58,576 nt of DNA from Rickettsia australis str. Phillips (GTDB lineage Bacteria > Pseudomonadota > Alphaproteobacteria > Rickettsiales > Rickettsiaceae), in NCBI RefSeq assembly GCF_000273745.1, contig NZ_AKVZ01000003.1, positions 1 to 58,576 on the forward strand, in the 5' to 3' direction. The position numbers and the translations under genes are program-made. The notes beneath the pieces are model-generated. The model did no database searches, was not told the origin of the DNA, and saw only the letters and a list, made by a program, of their open reading frames with translations. The stretch's first letter is position 1. Every line of letters begins with the position of its first letter. Shown here piece by piece: positions 9,376 through 18,489 of the stretch.

Positions 9376-10032
9376 TAGGTATATTTAGTAACTTCTTAAG
9401 TTCAGGAACATAATTTTTGATTCGGCTATATATTTCATCGGCAAGCTTTGTATCGTAAGTATGAGATGTCATATTGTGATCAGTAAGCATATAAATCCAT
9501 AAATCTTCATCATTTATAATTTCAGCTGAGTAAGCTTCTTTAATCACTTCTTTAGGATAGTGAAGAATTGTGTCTGTTTAAGAAAAATATTCTTTTAAAA
9601 ACTTCCAAGCAAGTTCAAAAGTAAATTCAAATCTTTGAATTGTTGCGTCAATATAAGCTCTATCTTCTGTTACCGGTTTTAAATAGATATCTTCAAGCGT
9701 CATAAAAGCTTTACGAAACTTTTCAAGTTTAAGGTTTATTTTTGACATATATAATTTTTTCTCTTTTAATATTTTTTCATAAAGTTCAGGACTTATTTTA
9801 GTACTTTCAAATCTTACACAATCTATTTTTAAAAGCGTGTCTGCATTCTCTATAATATCCATAACTTTTAGCCATTTTTGATCTGTAATATTAGAGCAGA
9901 TAATTGCAATATCAATATCGGAACGCTCCTCGTTATATCCTCTACACGAGAGCCGCAAAGCCATATTTCGTCGACAAACGGCAAAGATTGTAGCTTCTTA
10001 ATGAATATATATGATTGTATATCTTTATCCAT
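9317..10032 (-). pseudogene. Fused MNT-HEPN type toxin-antitoxin gene, inactivated
   Basis: The order on the minus strand is a nucleotidyltransferase (MNT) half, which normally acts as antitoxin by modifying the toxin, then a HEPN-like nucleotidyltransferase substrate-binding half (HI0074 type). ATG 10032 starts a frame reading LPFVDEIWLCGSRV, which should continue into RGYNEERSDIDIAI but is shifted by one indel near 9970. The second frame runs through the MNT core and AYIDATIQRFEFTFELAWKFL, then stops at TAA 9578-9580. The same frame continues as TDTILHYPKEVIKEAYS to DHNMTSHTYDTKLADEIYSRI. Two lesions therefore kill it. MNT and HEPN parts are usually separate genes. It lies four bases after the ELM1-like gene. 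Confidence 0.8.
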
Positions 10033-10036
10033 ATAA

Positions 10037-11218
10037 TTACCAGCTTTTGGTTAAAGATTTAAGAATTTCCGCTACTCTTTCTGCTTCATTTAAAGGTTTA
10101 TAGTTATATTCTTCTAGAGAAATAACTGACTCATCAAAAATTCTTGCTATTTTTTGTTCTACTAATTGCTTCACAAAAATCTTATGTTTTGAGGAATTAA
10201 AGTTTGGTGGGTAGAATATATAAAGAGGTTTGCCGCTTGATGCTGCTTCACTGCACATTGAAATCGAGTCGGCAGTAGAGATTATATATTTTGCATTAGC
10301 AAGCATAGCTATATAAGGATTATAGCCCGCTTCTTCATTCGGGTCATAAATAATTGCGGAAGCCGGCATATTATTTTTAATAATTGATTTTACGGTTTGT
10401 GGTGTACGTCTGCTGAAACTAATGAAAAACGGTATTTGTTGATTAGTATATATTTTATTTAATAATGAAGAAAATAAATTTGCTTCATCTTCGTTGAAAT
10501 TGAATTTTTTATTATTTCCACCGATTATCACGGCAATAAATTGTTTAAGATTGGGATAATGTTTTTGGAGTTCCAAGTTTGCCGCAGCGCACTTTTCGGT
10601 TACGTTATTGATAGCTCCGTTGATGGGGATTGTCATTCCACGACTTGATCGCGGAATCCAGTCTTCTTTAATTTTTTTTTGGATCATGTGGTCAAGCCAT
10701 GGGATGCCATTTTGGCTATTACTTGAATCATGATAAGGCAGAATAACGGCATCAAATGTATTATAGGGAAGATTAGGATGCATTATTTGTATTAGCTTGA
10801 TATCTTTAATTAGACCTCTTGCATCACTTGCTTCTAAGGGTAATTTGTGCGTTGATCCGGTACTTGCATCCTCACGTACTAAAGTGTACGCTGCGGTGCT
10901 GCGTTTCGTGTATCCTACAAATTTCTTCTTATTAGCTACGTTATACAAGAGGTCTAATTTCTTTTTTAAATAAAATGCTAAAACTGCTGTTCTTCTGCCG
11001 GCAGTAATTATTATGTCAGGCAGGGACTTAGCCAAAATATCCTGTAATAATTCACTTTTTATATGAATAGGATAATATTTTAGTAAAAAATTCGGTAGTT
11101 TAGCTAAGCAATTATATTCAAGCCTAATTGTTGTATATTCTTCTGTTAATTTTTCGGCAAGTGCAATAGCCTGATTTGTGTTGCCTGTTCTATCATCTGC
11201 AATAACCCATATTTTCAT
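10037..11218 (-). CDS. ELM1-like (DUF1022) protein with two in-frame repeat insertions
   Basis: The 393-residue protein starts [20 protein letters not shown], with [15 protein letters not shown] (71-85), [28 protein letters not shown] and [20 protein letters not shown]. This matches the bacterial relatives of plant mitochondrial fission protein ELM1, which look like GT-B nucleotide-sugar proteins. The bacterial role is not established. Residues about 101-135 are a translated RPE1 element ([16 protein letters not shown]), and about 168-196 are a translated family B repeat ([10 protein letters not shown] to [10 protein letters not shown]). Both keep the frame open. The start overlaps the mrp stop (ATGA), so translational coupling is likely. 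Folding with two inserts is uncertain. Confidence 0.8.
   Translation of the reverse strand: MKIWVIADDRTGNTNQAIALAEKLTEEYTTIRLEYNCLAKLPNFLLKYYPIHIKSELLQDILAKSLPDIIITAGRRTAVLAFYLKKKLDLLYNVANKKKFVGYTKRSTAAYTLVREDASTGSTHKLPLEASDARGLIKDIKLIQIMHPNLPYNTFDAVILPYHDSSNSQNGIPWLDHMIQKKIKEDWIPRSSRGMTIPINGAINNVTEKCAAANLELQKHYPNLKQFIAVIIGGNNKKFNFNEDEANLFSSLLNKIYTNQQIPFFISFSRRTPQTVKSIIKNNMPASAIIYDPNEEAGYNPYIAMLANAKYIISTADSISMCSEAASSGKPLYIFYPPNFNSSKHKIFVKQLVEQKIARIFDESVISLEEYNYKPLNEAERVAEILKSLTKSW
10627..10717. repeat. Family B repeat inside the ELM1-like gene
   Basis: The sequence runs from tgtcattccacgacttgatc to gtggtcaagccatgggatgc. It is an imperfect palindrome of the family otherwise found in spacers, and it is read in frame as about 29 codons. 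Confidence 0.8.
10815..10920. repeat. RPE1-type palindromic element inside the ELM1-like gene
   Basis: On the coding (minus) strand it reads as [19 protein letters not shown] followed by KLPLEAS, which is the hallmark peptide of Rickettsia palindromic element 1 insertions in genes. The complement shows the partly self-complementary catcctcacgtactaaagtg and gtacgctgcggtgctgcg. Confidence 0.85.
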
Positions 11219-12174
11219 AATAAATATTCTTTTAAAGGTAATGTTAATAAATCTGTTAGAGGTAGTGATTTATCGCAAGCATCGGCTATTTGCGGCATAA
11301 TCGGGATTTGAGCGATTAGGGGAATATTATATTTTTGCGATAAATGCCCGCCGCTATTATTTTCAAACATATAACTCATATTCTCAATTATTCCCAAAAT
11401 AGGTAAGTTAAGTTTTTGATACAAATCTATAGAACGTATTACATCTATCTCTGATATTTTTTGCGGTGTTGTTACGATTATTACGCCGTCTAAATGATAA
11501 TTCTCTAAAAGGCTTAAATGAATATCGCCTGTTCCCGGCGGCATATCAATAATGAGATAATCTAAATTATCCCATTTTGTTACTGATAATAATTGATAAA
11601 TGGTCTTACTAGCCATAGGACCACGCCAAATAATTGCTGAATGGTCTTTAACAAAAAAGCCTATAGAAACAACTTGGATGCTTTTTACCGTTATCGGTAT
11701 TATTCGTCCATCTGTTGTTTTCGGTACTTTGTTAATGCCGACTATATGTGGAATTGACGGACCGTAAATATCGGCATCCACTATTCCTACTCGGTATTTT
11801 TCTAGACTCAATTGCTGAGCAATAAGAGTTGATATTGTAGATTTTCCGACTCCGCCTTTACCTGATGCTACTAAGATAATTTTTTTTACGTTTTCTACAA
11901 TATGCTTTGGTTTTTGAGTTTTTTGCTCTATCGGTTTACTTTCGGTAAAAACAATTGTTATTTTATTTACTTCCGAAATCTCGCTAAGTTTATTAATTGC
12001 CTTAAGTCTGATTTCTTCGGCTTCTAACTTGTTTTTACCTGATATATCTATGGAAAAACCTATATTATTACCCTTAATTATAATATCTGATATAATTTTA
12101 TTTAAAAAAGTACCGTCTTTAAAGGTAATATGCTGAAGTTTATCAATAATTTGCTTTTGGTGTAAATCCGCCAT
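11215..12174 (-). CDS. mrp: Mrp/ApbC-type P-loop ATPase (Fe-S carrier family)
   Basis: The 319-residue protein has an N-terminal MIP18-like domain (1-80) and a deviant Walker [12 protein letters not shown] (103-113), followed by [18 protein letters not shown] and [17 protein letters not shown]. Family members carry or transfer [4Fe-4S] clusters. The CxxC pair usually found after ENMSY is absent here: the sequence reads [20 protein letters not shown]. Cluster carriage by the classical dimer site is therefore doubtful. It is the first gene of a minus-strand unit that continues into the ELM1-like gene through an ATGA overlap. Confidence 0.9.
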   Translation of the reverse strand: MADLHQKQIIDKLQHITFKDGTFLNKIISDIIIKGNNIGFSIDISGKNKLEAEEIRLKAINKLSEISEVNKITIVFTESKPIEQKTQKPKHIVENVKKIILVASGKGGVGKSTISTLIAQQLSLEKYRVGIVDADIYGPSIPHIVGINKVPKTTDGRIIPITVKSIQVVSIGFFVKDHSAIIWRGPMASKTIYQLLSVTKWDNLDYLIIDMPPGTGDIHLSLLENYHLDGVIIVTTPQKISEIDVIRSIDLYQKLNLPILGIIENMSYMFENNSGGHLSQKYNIPLIAQIPIMPQIADACDKSLPLTDLLTLPLKEYLL

Positions 12175-12212
12175 AATTAAATTTCCTTTTTAAGGCTGTT
12201 TAAGTTCGTAAC

Positions 12213-12241
12213 TTGACGTTATATGCTATTATATATATAAT
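12213..12241 (+). promoter_or_regulatory. Predicted sigma-70 promoter of hflK-hflC-degP
   Basis: TTGACG at 12213-12218 and TATAAT at 12236-12241 are separated by 17 bases, which is close to consensus. The hflK start is about 34 bases downstream. It lies in the divergent spacer between mrp and hflK. Confidence 0.75.
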
Positions 12242-12274
12242 CACTTAAATCCTTAAAATAATATCAAAAAGCAA

Positions 12275-13312
12275 ATGCTTAGTAAAAAATATAGCTCAAT
12301 TTTAAAAAAATCCCCATGGCAAGATTTTGATTCTAATAAAGACGATAACATATTCACAAGACCGCGTAAAAATCAATTTAATTTTGATAAATTTCAATTC
12401 CAGTTTAATTTCAATGCTAAAACAATAATTTTAGCTGTTGTCGCAGTGATTGCTTTATGGCTTGCTTCGGGTATTTATGAAATAAAAGAAGGTGAAGAAG
12501 CAGCGGTAATAAGATTTGGGCGTTTTGTACGTAAGGGCTACCCCGGGCTTAATTATCATTTACCTGCCCCTTTTGAAAAGATAATAGTTGAGAAAGTTAA
12601 ACAATCACGCCGAATTGAGATTGGTTATCGTACAAATAGCTCGGCACGTAGCGGTGGCGATAATACTAGAAACATTTCTGGTGAAAGTATAATGCTTACC
12701 GGTGATGAAAATATTGTTGCTTTGAATTGTGACGTAATGTGGCATATTAATAACCTTGAAAATTTTATTTTTAACGTACAAAGACCTGAAGCAACAGTAA
12801 AAGCAACAGTCGAAAGTGCTGTTAGAGAAGTAATAGGCAATACTCCTATTTCTTGGGTATTATCTGATCAAAAGCAAGAAATTACTTACAAAATAGAAAA
12901 ATTAGCACAAAAGATACTGGATAGTTATAATGCTGGTGTTATGATTGAGAAAGTACAATTATTAAAAGCTGAGCCACCTGCCGAAGTAATAGACGCTTAT
13001 AGAGACGTGCAAACTTCAAAAGCAGATAAAGAAAAAGAAATAAATCAAGCTCAAGCCTATAATAATAAGATTTTACCAGAAGCTAGAGGAGCGGCCGCAA
13101 AGATTATACAAGAAGCAGAAGGTTATAGAGAAGAAGTTATATCAAAAGCAGAAGGTGATAGCCAAAGATTTAATGCTATTTATAAACAATATACTATAGG
13201 TAGGCAAGTAACTAGAGATAGGTTATATTTAGAAGTAGTCGAAGAGATATTAGGCGGTTCAAATAAAACTATTATTAATAATGCACTACTACCGCACATG
13301 GCTATAAAATAA
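12275..13312 (+). CDS. hflK: Membrane protease regulator HflK
   Basis: HflK is an SPFH/stomatin-type inner-membrane protein that assembles with HflC around FtsH and restrains its proteolysis. The 345-residue protein has a cytoplasmic N-terminus, one membrane segment at about 49-66 (TIILAVVAVIALWLASGIY), then IKEGEEAAVIRFGRFVRKGYPGLNYHLP, the SPFH core, and an Ala/Glu-rich helical region (EARGAAAKIIQEAEGYREE). It is the first gene of hflK-hflC-degP, behind a strong predicted promoter. Confidence 0.95.
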   Translation: MLSKKYSSILKKSPWQDFDSNKDDNIFTRPRKNQFNFDKFQFQFNFNAKTIILAVVAVIALWLASGIYEIKEGEEAAVIRFGRFVRKGYPGLNYHLPAPFEKIIVEKVKQSRRIEIGYRTNSSARSGGDNTRNISGESIMLTGDENIVALNCDVMWHINNLENFIFNVQRPEATVKATVESAVREVIGNTPISWVLSDQKQEITYKIEKLAQKILDSYNAGVMIEKVQLLKAEPPAEVIDAYRDVQTSKADKEKEINQAQAYNNKILPEARGAAAKIIQEAEGYREEVISKAEGDSQRFNAIYKQYTIGRQVTRDRLYLEVVEEILGGSNKTIINNALLPHMAIK

Positions 13313-13324
13313 AGGCGGTTATAC

Positions 13325-13427
13325 CGTCATTGTGAGCAGCCGTAGGCTGCGCGCGTGGCAATCTCATGAAATAATAACAAACTCCTGAGATTGCCGCGTC
13401 GAGGCTTTACCTCTCCTCGAAATGACG
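13325..13427. repeat. Family A palindromic repeat
   Basis: The unit runs from cgtcattgtgagcagccgta through gtggcaatctcatgaaataa and cctgagattgccgcgtc to ctcctcgaaatgacgg. It separates hflK from hflC. Confidence 0.8.
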
Positions 13428-13458
13428 GAGCTAATAAAAACACAACAAGGAATATTAA

Positions 13459-14319
13459 ATGCAACAAAAGATTTATTATATAATTTTTACAATTGTTTTT
13501 GGGATGATACTGATTTTTAGCTCCTTATTTTCAGTTGATCAACGCCAGTCTGCTGTGGTATTCCAGTTTGGTGAGGCAGTGAGAACTATAGAAAATCCAG
13601 GACTAAATATTAAAATCCCATTTATTCAAAATGTTGAATTTTTTGATAAGCGTCTTTTAGATGTTGAGGTTGAGGCAAAAGAATTAACGGCTGCTGATGG
13701 TAAACGAGTTATTGTTGATGCTTATGCTAAATTCCAAATTAATAATCCTGTCATGTTTTATAAAACGGTACATGATTATCAAGGTGTGAAAATCAGGTTG
13801 ACTCGTAATCTTGAATCGTCAATGCGTAAAGTGATAGGTAAAATTTCGTTAAGTAGTCTTTTAAGTCAGGAACGTAGTAACGTAATGCTAAATATCTTAA
13901 ATCAAGTAGACGGAGAAGCTAAAAGCTTTGGAATTGATGTTGTAGATGTTAGAATTTTAAGAGCAGACTTACCGAAAGAAAACAGTGCAGCTATTTATCG
14001 TCGTATGCAAACGGCACGTGAAAAAGAAGCGACCCAAATTAGAGCAGAAGGACAAGAAGAGAGCGTACGTATTCGTTCAAAAGCAGATAAAGAAAGTAAA
14101 ATAATACTCTCCAAAGCTTATAGAGATGCACAAATTATTAAAGGTGATGGCGATGAAAAAGCAGCAAAAATATATAATTCCGCTTATTCCGTCGATCCAG
14201 AATTTTACAAATTTTATAGATCACTGTTAGTATATAAAAATTCTTTAAAGAAAGAAGATACTAATTTTGTGCTTTCACCGGATGCTGAAGTTTTAAAATA
14301 CCTTAATTTAACTAAGTAG
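13459..14319 (+). CDS. hflC: Membrane protease regulator HflC
   Basis: HflC is the partner of HflK in the FtsH-regulating complex. The 286-residue protein has an N-terminal membrane segment at about 5-24 (IYYIIFTIVFGMILIFSSLF), then SVDQRQSAVVFQFGEAVRTI, the SPFH domain, and the late motif FYRSLLVYKNSL. A ribosome binding site (caaggaat) precedes the ATG. degP starts four bases after the stop. Confidence 0.95.
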   Translation: MQQKIYYIIFTIVFGMILIFSSLFSVDQRQSAVVFQFGEAVRTIENPGLNIKIPFIQNVEFFDKRLLDVEVEAKELTAADGKRVIVDAYAKFQINNPVMFYKTVHDYQGVKIRLTRNLESSMRKVIGKISLSSLLSQERSNVMLNILNQVDGEAKSFGIDVVDVRILRADLPKENSAAIYRRMQTAREKEATQIRAEGQEESVRIRSKADKESKIILSKAYRDAQIIKGDGDEKAAKIYNSAYSVDPEFYKFYRSLLVYKNSLKKEDTNFVLSPDAEVLKYLNLTK

Positions 14320-14323
14320 TATA

Positions 14324-15862
14324 ATGAATCTGAAAATAGTTCTTGTTATAATAATTGTAATATCAAGTAACGTTATTTTAGCAAAAGAAAATAATAAGTC
14401 TTTAAAATTAGTGGATCAAGAAGAGAATGAATTTACGGCAATAAATTCCGCACCTTTAAAAGTAAGTGAAGCTGCTCGTTATAGTTTTGCTGATATAGTT
14501 GAGCCGTTAATTCCTGCAGTTGTTAATATTTCAACAATAGAATATGTTAATAGTAAGTCGGAAAATGCTGAGAAAGATCCACTGCAAGAAAAAAATCCTT
14601 TATACTTCATTAATGATTTTTTAGAAAAGTTAAATATTCCATTGAATTTGGAAGAAATCGATCAAAATCCAAAAAGCGTTCCGCTTGGTTCAGGATTTAT
14701 TATTGAGCCTAACGGTTTAATAGTCACTAACTATCATGTAATTGCAAATGTTGATAAAATTAATATAAAGCTTGCAGATAATACTGAATTATCTGCTAAG
14801 CTAATAGGTAGCGATACTAAAACCGATTTAGCTCTCTTAAAAATAGATAGTGAGGAGCCTTTACCTTTTGTTGAGTTTGGAGATTCAAATGATGCAAGAG
14901 TAGGAGATTGGGTTATTGCAATCGGTAATCCGTTCGGTAATCTAGGTGGTACGGTGACAAGCGGTATTATATCCTCTAAAGGGCGGGATATTGATATAGA
15001 TACAGACAATATAGTCGATAATTTTATTCAAACGGATGCTGCAATTAATAATGGTAATTCCGGCGGTCCTATGTTTAATTTGGATCAGAAAGTAATCGGT
15101 GTAAATACTGCAATTTTTTCACCACTCGGTACTAATATAGGTATAGGTTTTGCTATTCCCTCAAATACTGCAAAGCCTATAATCGAACGTCTTAAGAAAG
15201 ATGGAAAAGTAAGTAGAGGACGCCTTGGAGTAACAATACAAGATTTAACTGAGGACATTTCTGAAGGGCTAGGACTTAAAGACATTAACGGTGTGTTAGT
15301 AGCTAAAGTACAAGAAGACGGTCCAGGTGATAAAGCAGGTATTAAAACGGGTGATATAATAATAGGGTTTGGAGATATACAGGTTAAAAACACTAAAAAA
15401 TTACGTGTAATTATTGCAGATACTCCTATTAATCAAGAAGTAAAATTAAAAATACTACGTGATAAAAAAGAGCTTGAATTGCCTATTAAGATTACTTCAG
15501 ATAATGAAGAAGTTACCAATGATTCTACAGAAGAGACCAATAAAGAAGAAATAACAAACAAAGAAAAAAATAGTTTATCTATTACTAAACATAATATTAC
15601 TTTTAGTAATATGACTGAAGAACTAAGAAAAAGATATACTATTCCTCAAGATAAAACGGGAATAGTTATAACTAATATTGATGAAGAAGAAAGTAGCTTC
15701 AAAATTGGCGATCTGATAACCAATATTAATCAGGAAAGCATAGACGATATAAGTAAGCTAGAAGAATTATATGAAAATGCTAAAAAATCAAATAAGCAAA
15801 ATATTTTGCTCTTGATTGAAAGGGGTGATACAAGTGTGTTTGTGCCGTTATCGGTGGTGTAG
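14324..15862 (+). CDS. degP: Periplasmic serine protease DegP/HtrA
   Basis: This protein degrades or refolds damaged periplasmic proteins. The 512-residue protein begins with a signal peptide (residues 1-20, ending VILA). The trypsin-like catalytic triad is His138 (VTNYHVIAN), Asp168 (KTDLALLKID) and Ser246 (NNGNSGGPMFN). Two PDZ domains follow, the first at about 295-385 and the second, more diverged, near the C-terminus (GIVITNIDEEESSFKIGDLI). A charged linker rich in Asn, Thr and Glu joins them. hflKC directly upstream is a common arrangement and suggests a joint quality-control operon. Confidence 0.95.
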   Translation: MNLKIVLVIIIVISSNVILAKENNKSLKLVDQEENEFTAINSAPLKVSEAARYSFADIVEPLIPAVVNISTIEYVNSKSENAEKDPLQEKNPLYFINDFLEKLNIPLNLEEIDQNPKSVPLGSGFIIEPNGLIVTNYHVIANVDKINIKLADNTELSAKLIGSDTKTDLALLKIDSEEPLPFVEFGDSNDARVGDWVIAIGNPFGNLGGTVTSGIISSKGRDIDIDTDNIVDNFIQTDAAINNGNSGGPMFNLDQKVIGVNTAIFSPLGTNIGIGFAIPSNTAKPIIERLKKDGKVSRGRLGVTIQDLTEDISEGLGLKDINGVLVAKVQEDGPGDKAGIKTGDIIIGFGDIQVKNTKKLRVIIADTPINQEVKLKILRDKKELELPIKITSDNEEVTNDSTEETNKEEITNKEKNSLSITKHNITFSNMTEELRKRYTIPQDKTGIVITNIDEEESSFKIGDLITNINQESIDDISKLEELYENAKKSNKQNILLLIERGDTSVFVPLSVV

Positions 15863-15869
15863 AGTCCTG

Positions 15870-15979
15870 TCGTCATTGCAAGGAGCCGTAGGCGACGCGG
15901 CGATCTAGTAAAAATTCTGTAAATCAGAATTTTTTACTGGATGCTTCATCAACACTTACAGTTTTTCCTCGCAAATGAC
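15870..15979. repeat. Family A palindromic repeat
   Basis: The unit starts cgtcattgcaaggagccgta, has the inner inverted repeat ctagtaaaaattctg/cagaattttttactgg, and ends cctcgcaaatgacg. It lies between degP and trhO. Confidence 0.8.
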
Positions 15980-16007
15980 GTTAACAATAATAATACCTAA
16001 ATAATTT

Positions 16008-16751
16008 ATGAGTGAAAAAATAGCAATTTTAAGTGCATATAGTTTTGTTAATATAGAAGAACCGGCGAATTTGATACCAAAGCTTTTGCTTATCGGTAAA
16101 AGAAAATATGTTAGAGGTACTATTTTATTAGCTAATGAAGGCTTTAACGGTTCTTTTTCAGGTTCATACGAAAATGTAAATCTTGTACTTGAAGAATTAA
16201 TAAAGCTAACAGGTCCCAAAGATGTTAACGTTAAAATAAATTATAGTGATGTTCATCCTTTTCAAAAGTTGAAGGTAAGGCTTAAGAAAGAGATCGTAGC
16301 GATGAATGTGGAAGATTTGAATGTTGATTTGTTTAAAGGCGAATATATAGAGCCGAAAGATTGGGACGAATTTATCACAAAACAAAATGTCATAGTAATA
16401 GATACCCGTAATGATTATGAAGTAGAGGTCGGTACATTTAAATCGGCAATTAATCCTAATACTAAAACATTTAAGCAATTTCCTGCTTGGGTTCAGAAGA
16501 ATCAAGAATTGCTCAAAGGTAAAAAAATTGCTATGGTTTGTACAGGTGGTATTAGGTGTGAAAAATCCACCAGCTTACTTAAAAGTATAGGTTATGATGA
16601 GGTGTATCATTTGAAAGGTGGTATATTGCAATATTTAGAAGATACGAAAAATAAGAATAATTTATGGCAAGGTGTATGTTTCGTCTTTGATGATAGAAGA
16701 GCAGTAGCGGATGATTTATCGCCCGCAGAAGGGTATTGGTTACAGAGATAG
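16008..16751 (+). CDS. trhO: tRNA uridine(34) hydroxylase, rhodanese family
   Basis: This is a YceA/TrhO family protein, whose characterised members hydroxylate U34 of some tRNAs, the first step towards 5-carboxymethoxy- or methoxyuridine. The 247-residue protein has an N-terminal acylphosphatase-like domain with [15 protein letters not shown] and a rhodanese domain (about 115-235) with [15 protein letters not shown] and the catalytic loop [11 protein letters not shown], placing Cys178 and Cys184. It was formerly annotated as UPF0176. Confidence 0.9.
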   Translation: MSEKIAILSAYSFVNIEEPANLIPKLLLIGKRKYVRGTILLANEGFNGSFSGSYENVNLVLEELIKLTGPKDVNVKINYSDVHPFQKLKVRLKKEIVAMNVEDLNVDLFKGEYIEPKDWDEFITKQNVIVIDTRNDYEVEVGTFKSAINPNTKTFKQFPAWVQKNQELLKGKKIAMVCTGGIRCEKSTSLLKSIGYDEVYHLKGGILQYLEDTKNKNNLWQGVCFVFDDRRAVADDLSPAEGYWLQR

Positions 16752-16803
16752 ATGTCAGTGACCTAGTGGTGTATGAATGTATAGGATGTCATGCCATACC
16801 TAA

Positions 16804-16908
16804 TCGTCATTGCGAGCAGCCATAGGCTGCGTGGCAATCTCATGAAATAATAACAAACTCCTGAGATTGCTTTGTCAAAATTTGCAGTTTTTTCTTGCAA
16901 TGACGTTA
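16804..16908. repeat. Family A palindromic repeat
   Basis: The unit starts cgtcattgcgagcagccata, has the inner gtggcaatctcatgaaataa/ctcctgagattgc pair and ends ttcttgcaatgacg. It sits directly upstream of sdhC and overlaps any 5' extension of its frame. Confidence 0.8.
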
Positions 16909-16932
16909 TATAAGTTTTTTATTATTAATATT

Positions 16933-17307
16933 ATGACTAAAACCAAACAAGAAATTTATAATAAGCGTCCGATTTCGCCGCATTTAACTATATATAAGCC
17001 GCAAATAAGCTCTACTTTGTCGATTTTGCATCGTATGACTGGCGTAGCTTTGTTTTTTGCAGTATCAATTTTGGCGTGGTGGTTGATTCTTAGTAAATAT
17101 GATAATAATTATTTACAACTTGCTAAATGCTGTATTATAAAAATATGCTTAGTAGCAGTAAGCTACGTTTGGTTTTATCATTTATGTAATGGTATTCGTC
17201 ATTTATTTTGGGATATCGGTTACGGCTTTTCTATAAAAGCAGTGAATATCACCGGTTGGTGTGTAGTGGTAGGATCTGTATTATTAACTATGTTACTATG
17301 GGTATGA
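16933..17307 (+). CDS. sdhC: Succinate dehydrogenase cytochrome b556 subunit
   Basis: SdhC is one of two membrane anchors of complex II and helps bind heme b and ubiquinone. The 124-residue product starts MTKTKQEIYNKRPISPHLTI, with the signatures IYKPQISSTLSILHRMTG and FYHLCNGIRHLFWDIG and three membrane segments. The frame is open back to 16867, but those extra codons come from the family A repeat, so ATG 16933 is preferred. Its ribosome binding site is poor. Confidence 0.93.
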   Translation: MTKTKQEIYNKRPISPHLTIYKPQISSTLSILHRMTGVALFFAVSILAWWLILSKYDNNYLQLAKCCIIKICLVAVSYVWFYHLCNGIRHLFWDIGYGFSIKAVNITGWCVVVGSVLLTMLLWV

Positions 17308-17310
17308 AAG

Positions 17311-17452
17311 TATACTTGGTGAATTTCAAAAATTAGCTACGTCGTTCTCAAAGAGCTGTGGTACTCACGTATTAAGTATACGTTCCGCTCTTTGCCTTGT
17401 GCACTCCTTGCTCTTTGTGAAATTGACCTTCATCTATCGATTCTTCATTTAC
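17311..17452 (+). repeat. Family C repeat after sdhC
   Basis: A full-length copy runs from tatacttggtgaatttcaaa to ctttgtgaaattgacc plus the tail tcatctatcgattcttc. It begins three bases after the sdhC stop codon in the gene's orientation. A short family E piece (gtcattcccgcttttgcagg, from 17497) follows it before sdhD. Confidence 0.85.
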
Positions 17453-17551
17453 GTAGTATATAGATGTGATTGTACGGTTTTAAAAAGTTTTTGGTGTCAT
17501 TCCCGCTTTTGCAGGAATGACACTAATACAAAATATGTTTAGAGAAAATTA

Positions 17552-17929
17552 ATGGTATATGATTTTAAAGTAGAAATTGTAAAAGCAAAAAATAACGGTT
17601 CTGCTAAAAGTGGTTCTCATCATTGGTTATCGCAAAGAGTAACGGGGATTATATTAGCTTTATGTTCTATATGGTTAATATATTTTACGCTAACTAACAA
17701 AAATAATGACATAAATATTATTATGTGGGAGCTTAAAAAGCCTTTTAACGTAGTAGCATTGTTAATTACGGTGGTTATTTCGTTGTATCATGCAATGCTT
17801 GGTATGCGTGTAGTGATTGAGGATTATATAAGTTGTCACAAATTACATAATATATTGATTATAATAGTGCAATTATTTTGCATTGTGACTATTACAGCTT
17901 TTGTAGTAGCGATGTTTTATAGGGGATGA
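17552..17929 (+). CDS. sdhD: Succinate dehydrogenase membrane anchor subunit SdhD
   Basis: SdhD is the second membrane anchor of complex II. The 125-residue protein has SGSHHWLSQRVTGIILALCS near the start, three membrane segments, and LYHAMLGMRVVIEDYI, which holds the candidate heme-ligand His. It is separated from sdhC by a repeat-filled spacer of 244 bases and from sdhA by a dead parDE pair, so the operon has been loosened by insertions. Confidence 0.92.
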   Translation: MVYDFKVEIVKAKNNGSAKSGSHHWLSQRVTGIILALCSIWLIYFTLTNKNNDINIIMWELKKPFNVVALLITVVISLYHAMLGMRVVIEDYISCHKLHNILIIIVQLFCIVTITAFVVAMFYRG

Positions 17930-17947
17930 ATTATAAGGTAATTTATT

Positions 17948-18181
17948 ATGGATATAAACTTAACCAATAACCTAGAAGAATTAGTAATCGCAAAAGTTAA
18001 TTCATGAATGTATAGTAATGCGAGTGAGGTAGTAGCAGAAGCTTTAAGATTGTTAGATAAATTTGAAAAAGCACAAAGTATTAAATTAGACTTGCTGTGT
18101 CAAGCTATGAGTGTAGGAATATATCAAGCAGAGAATAATATATTTAGTGAGAAATCAATTTTAGATTTGATGGATGATTAG
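17948..18181 (+). pseudogene. ParD-like antitoxin, nonsense-mutated
   Basis: From ATG 17948 the frame reads MDINLTNNLEELVIAKVNS, a TGA at 18005-18007, then MYSNASEVVAEALRLLDKFE and more, ending LDLMDD and TAG 18179. The ribbon-helix-helix ParD consensus has SG.YxNASEVVREALRLL, so the TGA most simply derives from a GGA glycine codon by one base change. The total would be 77 codons, the normal ParD length. The DNA-binding strand is cut off after residue 19, so no functional antitoxin is expected unless translation restarts at the ATG just after the TGA. Confidence 0.8.
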
Positions 18182-18485
18182 TAAGATAGTGTCTTACACA
18201 TTAACTAAAATTGCTGAAAATGCTTTGCTGCAAATAAAGTATTATAGTGAAGAAGTATGGGGGCAAGAGATAGCCAGAAAATATTGAACTCAAATACATA
18301 ATAAATGTATAGAAATTTGTAGTTTTCCAAATATAGGGATAAAGCGTCCGGAAATTTTTAAAAATATAAAATCAATAATTTTTAATAGCCATATAATACT
18401 GTATTGCTTAATTGAAAATGAAATTAGTATACTTAGAGTGTTGCATAAAAATATAGATATAACTGAAATATATAATAAAAATTAA
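18174..18485 (+). pseudogene. ParE/RelE-like toxin, nonsense-mutated
   Basis: The frame starts at ATG 18174, overlapping the end of parD. It reads MISKIVSYTLTKIAENALLQ, then IKYYSEEVWGQEIARKY, a TGA at 18285-18287, then TQIHNKCIEICSFPNIGIKR, and ends [15 protein letters not shown] before TAA 18485. It would be 103 codons, the normal ParE length, with the typical Y...WG...A..Y motif early and RVLH late. The TGA removes the second half, including the conserved end, so the toxin is dead. The pair is wedged between sdhD and sdhA. Confidence 0.8.
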
Positions 18486-18489
18486 TTTA

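Noticed and set aside
18005..18287. Reading TGA as a sense codon in parD and parE
   Set aside because: Rickettsia uses TGA as stop, and intact genes here (for example nuoF, sdhC, trmJ, mrp) end in TGA.
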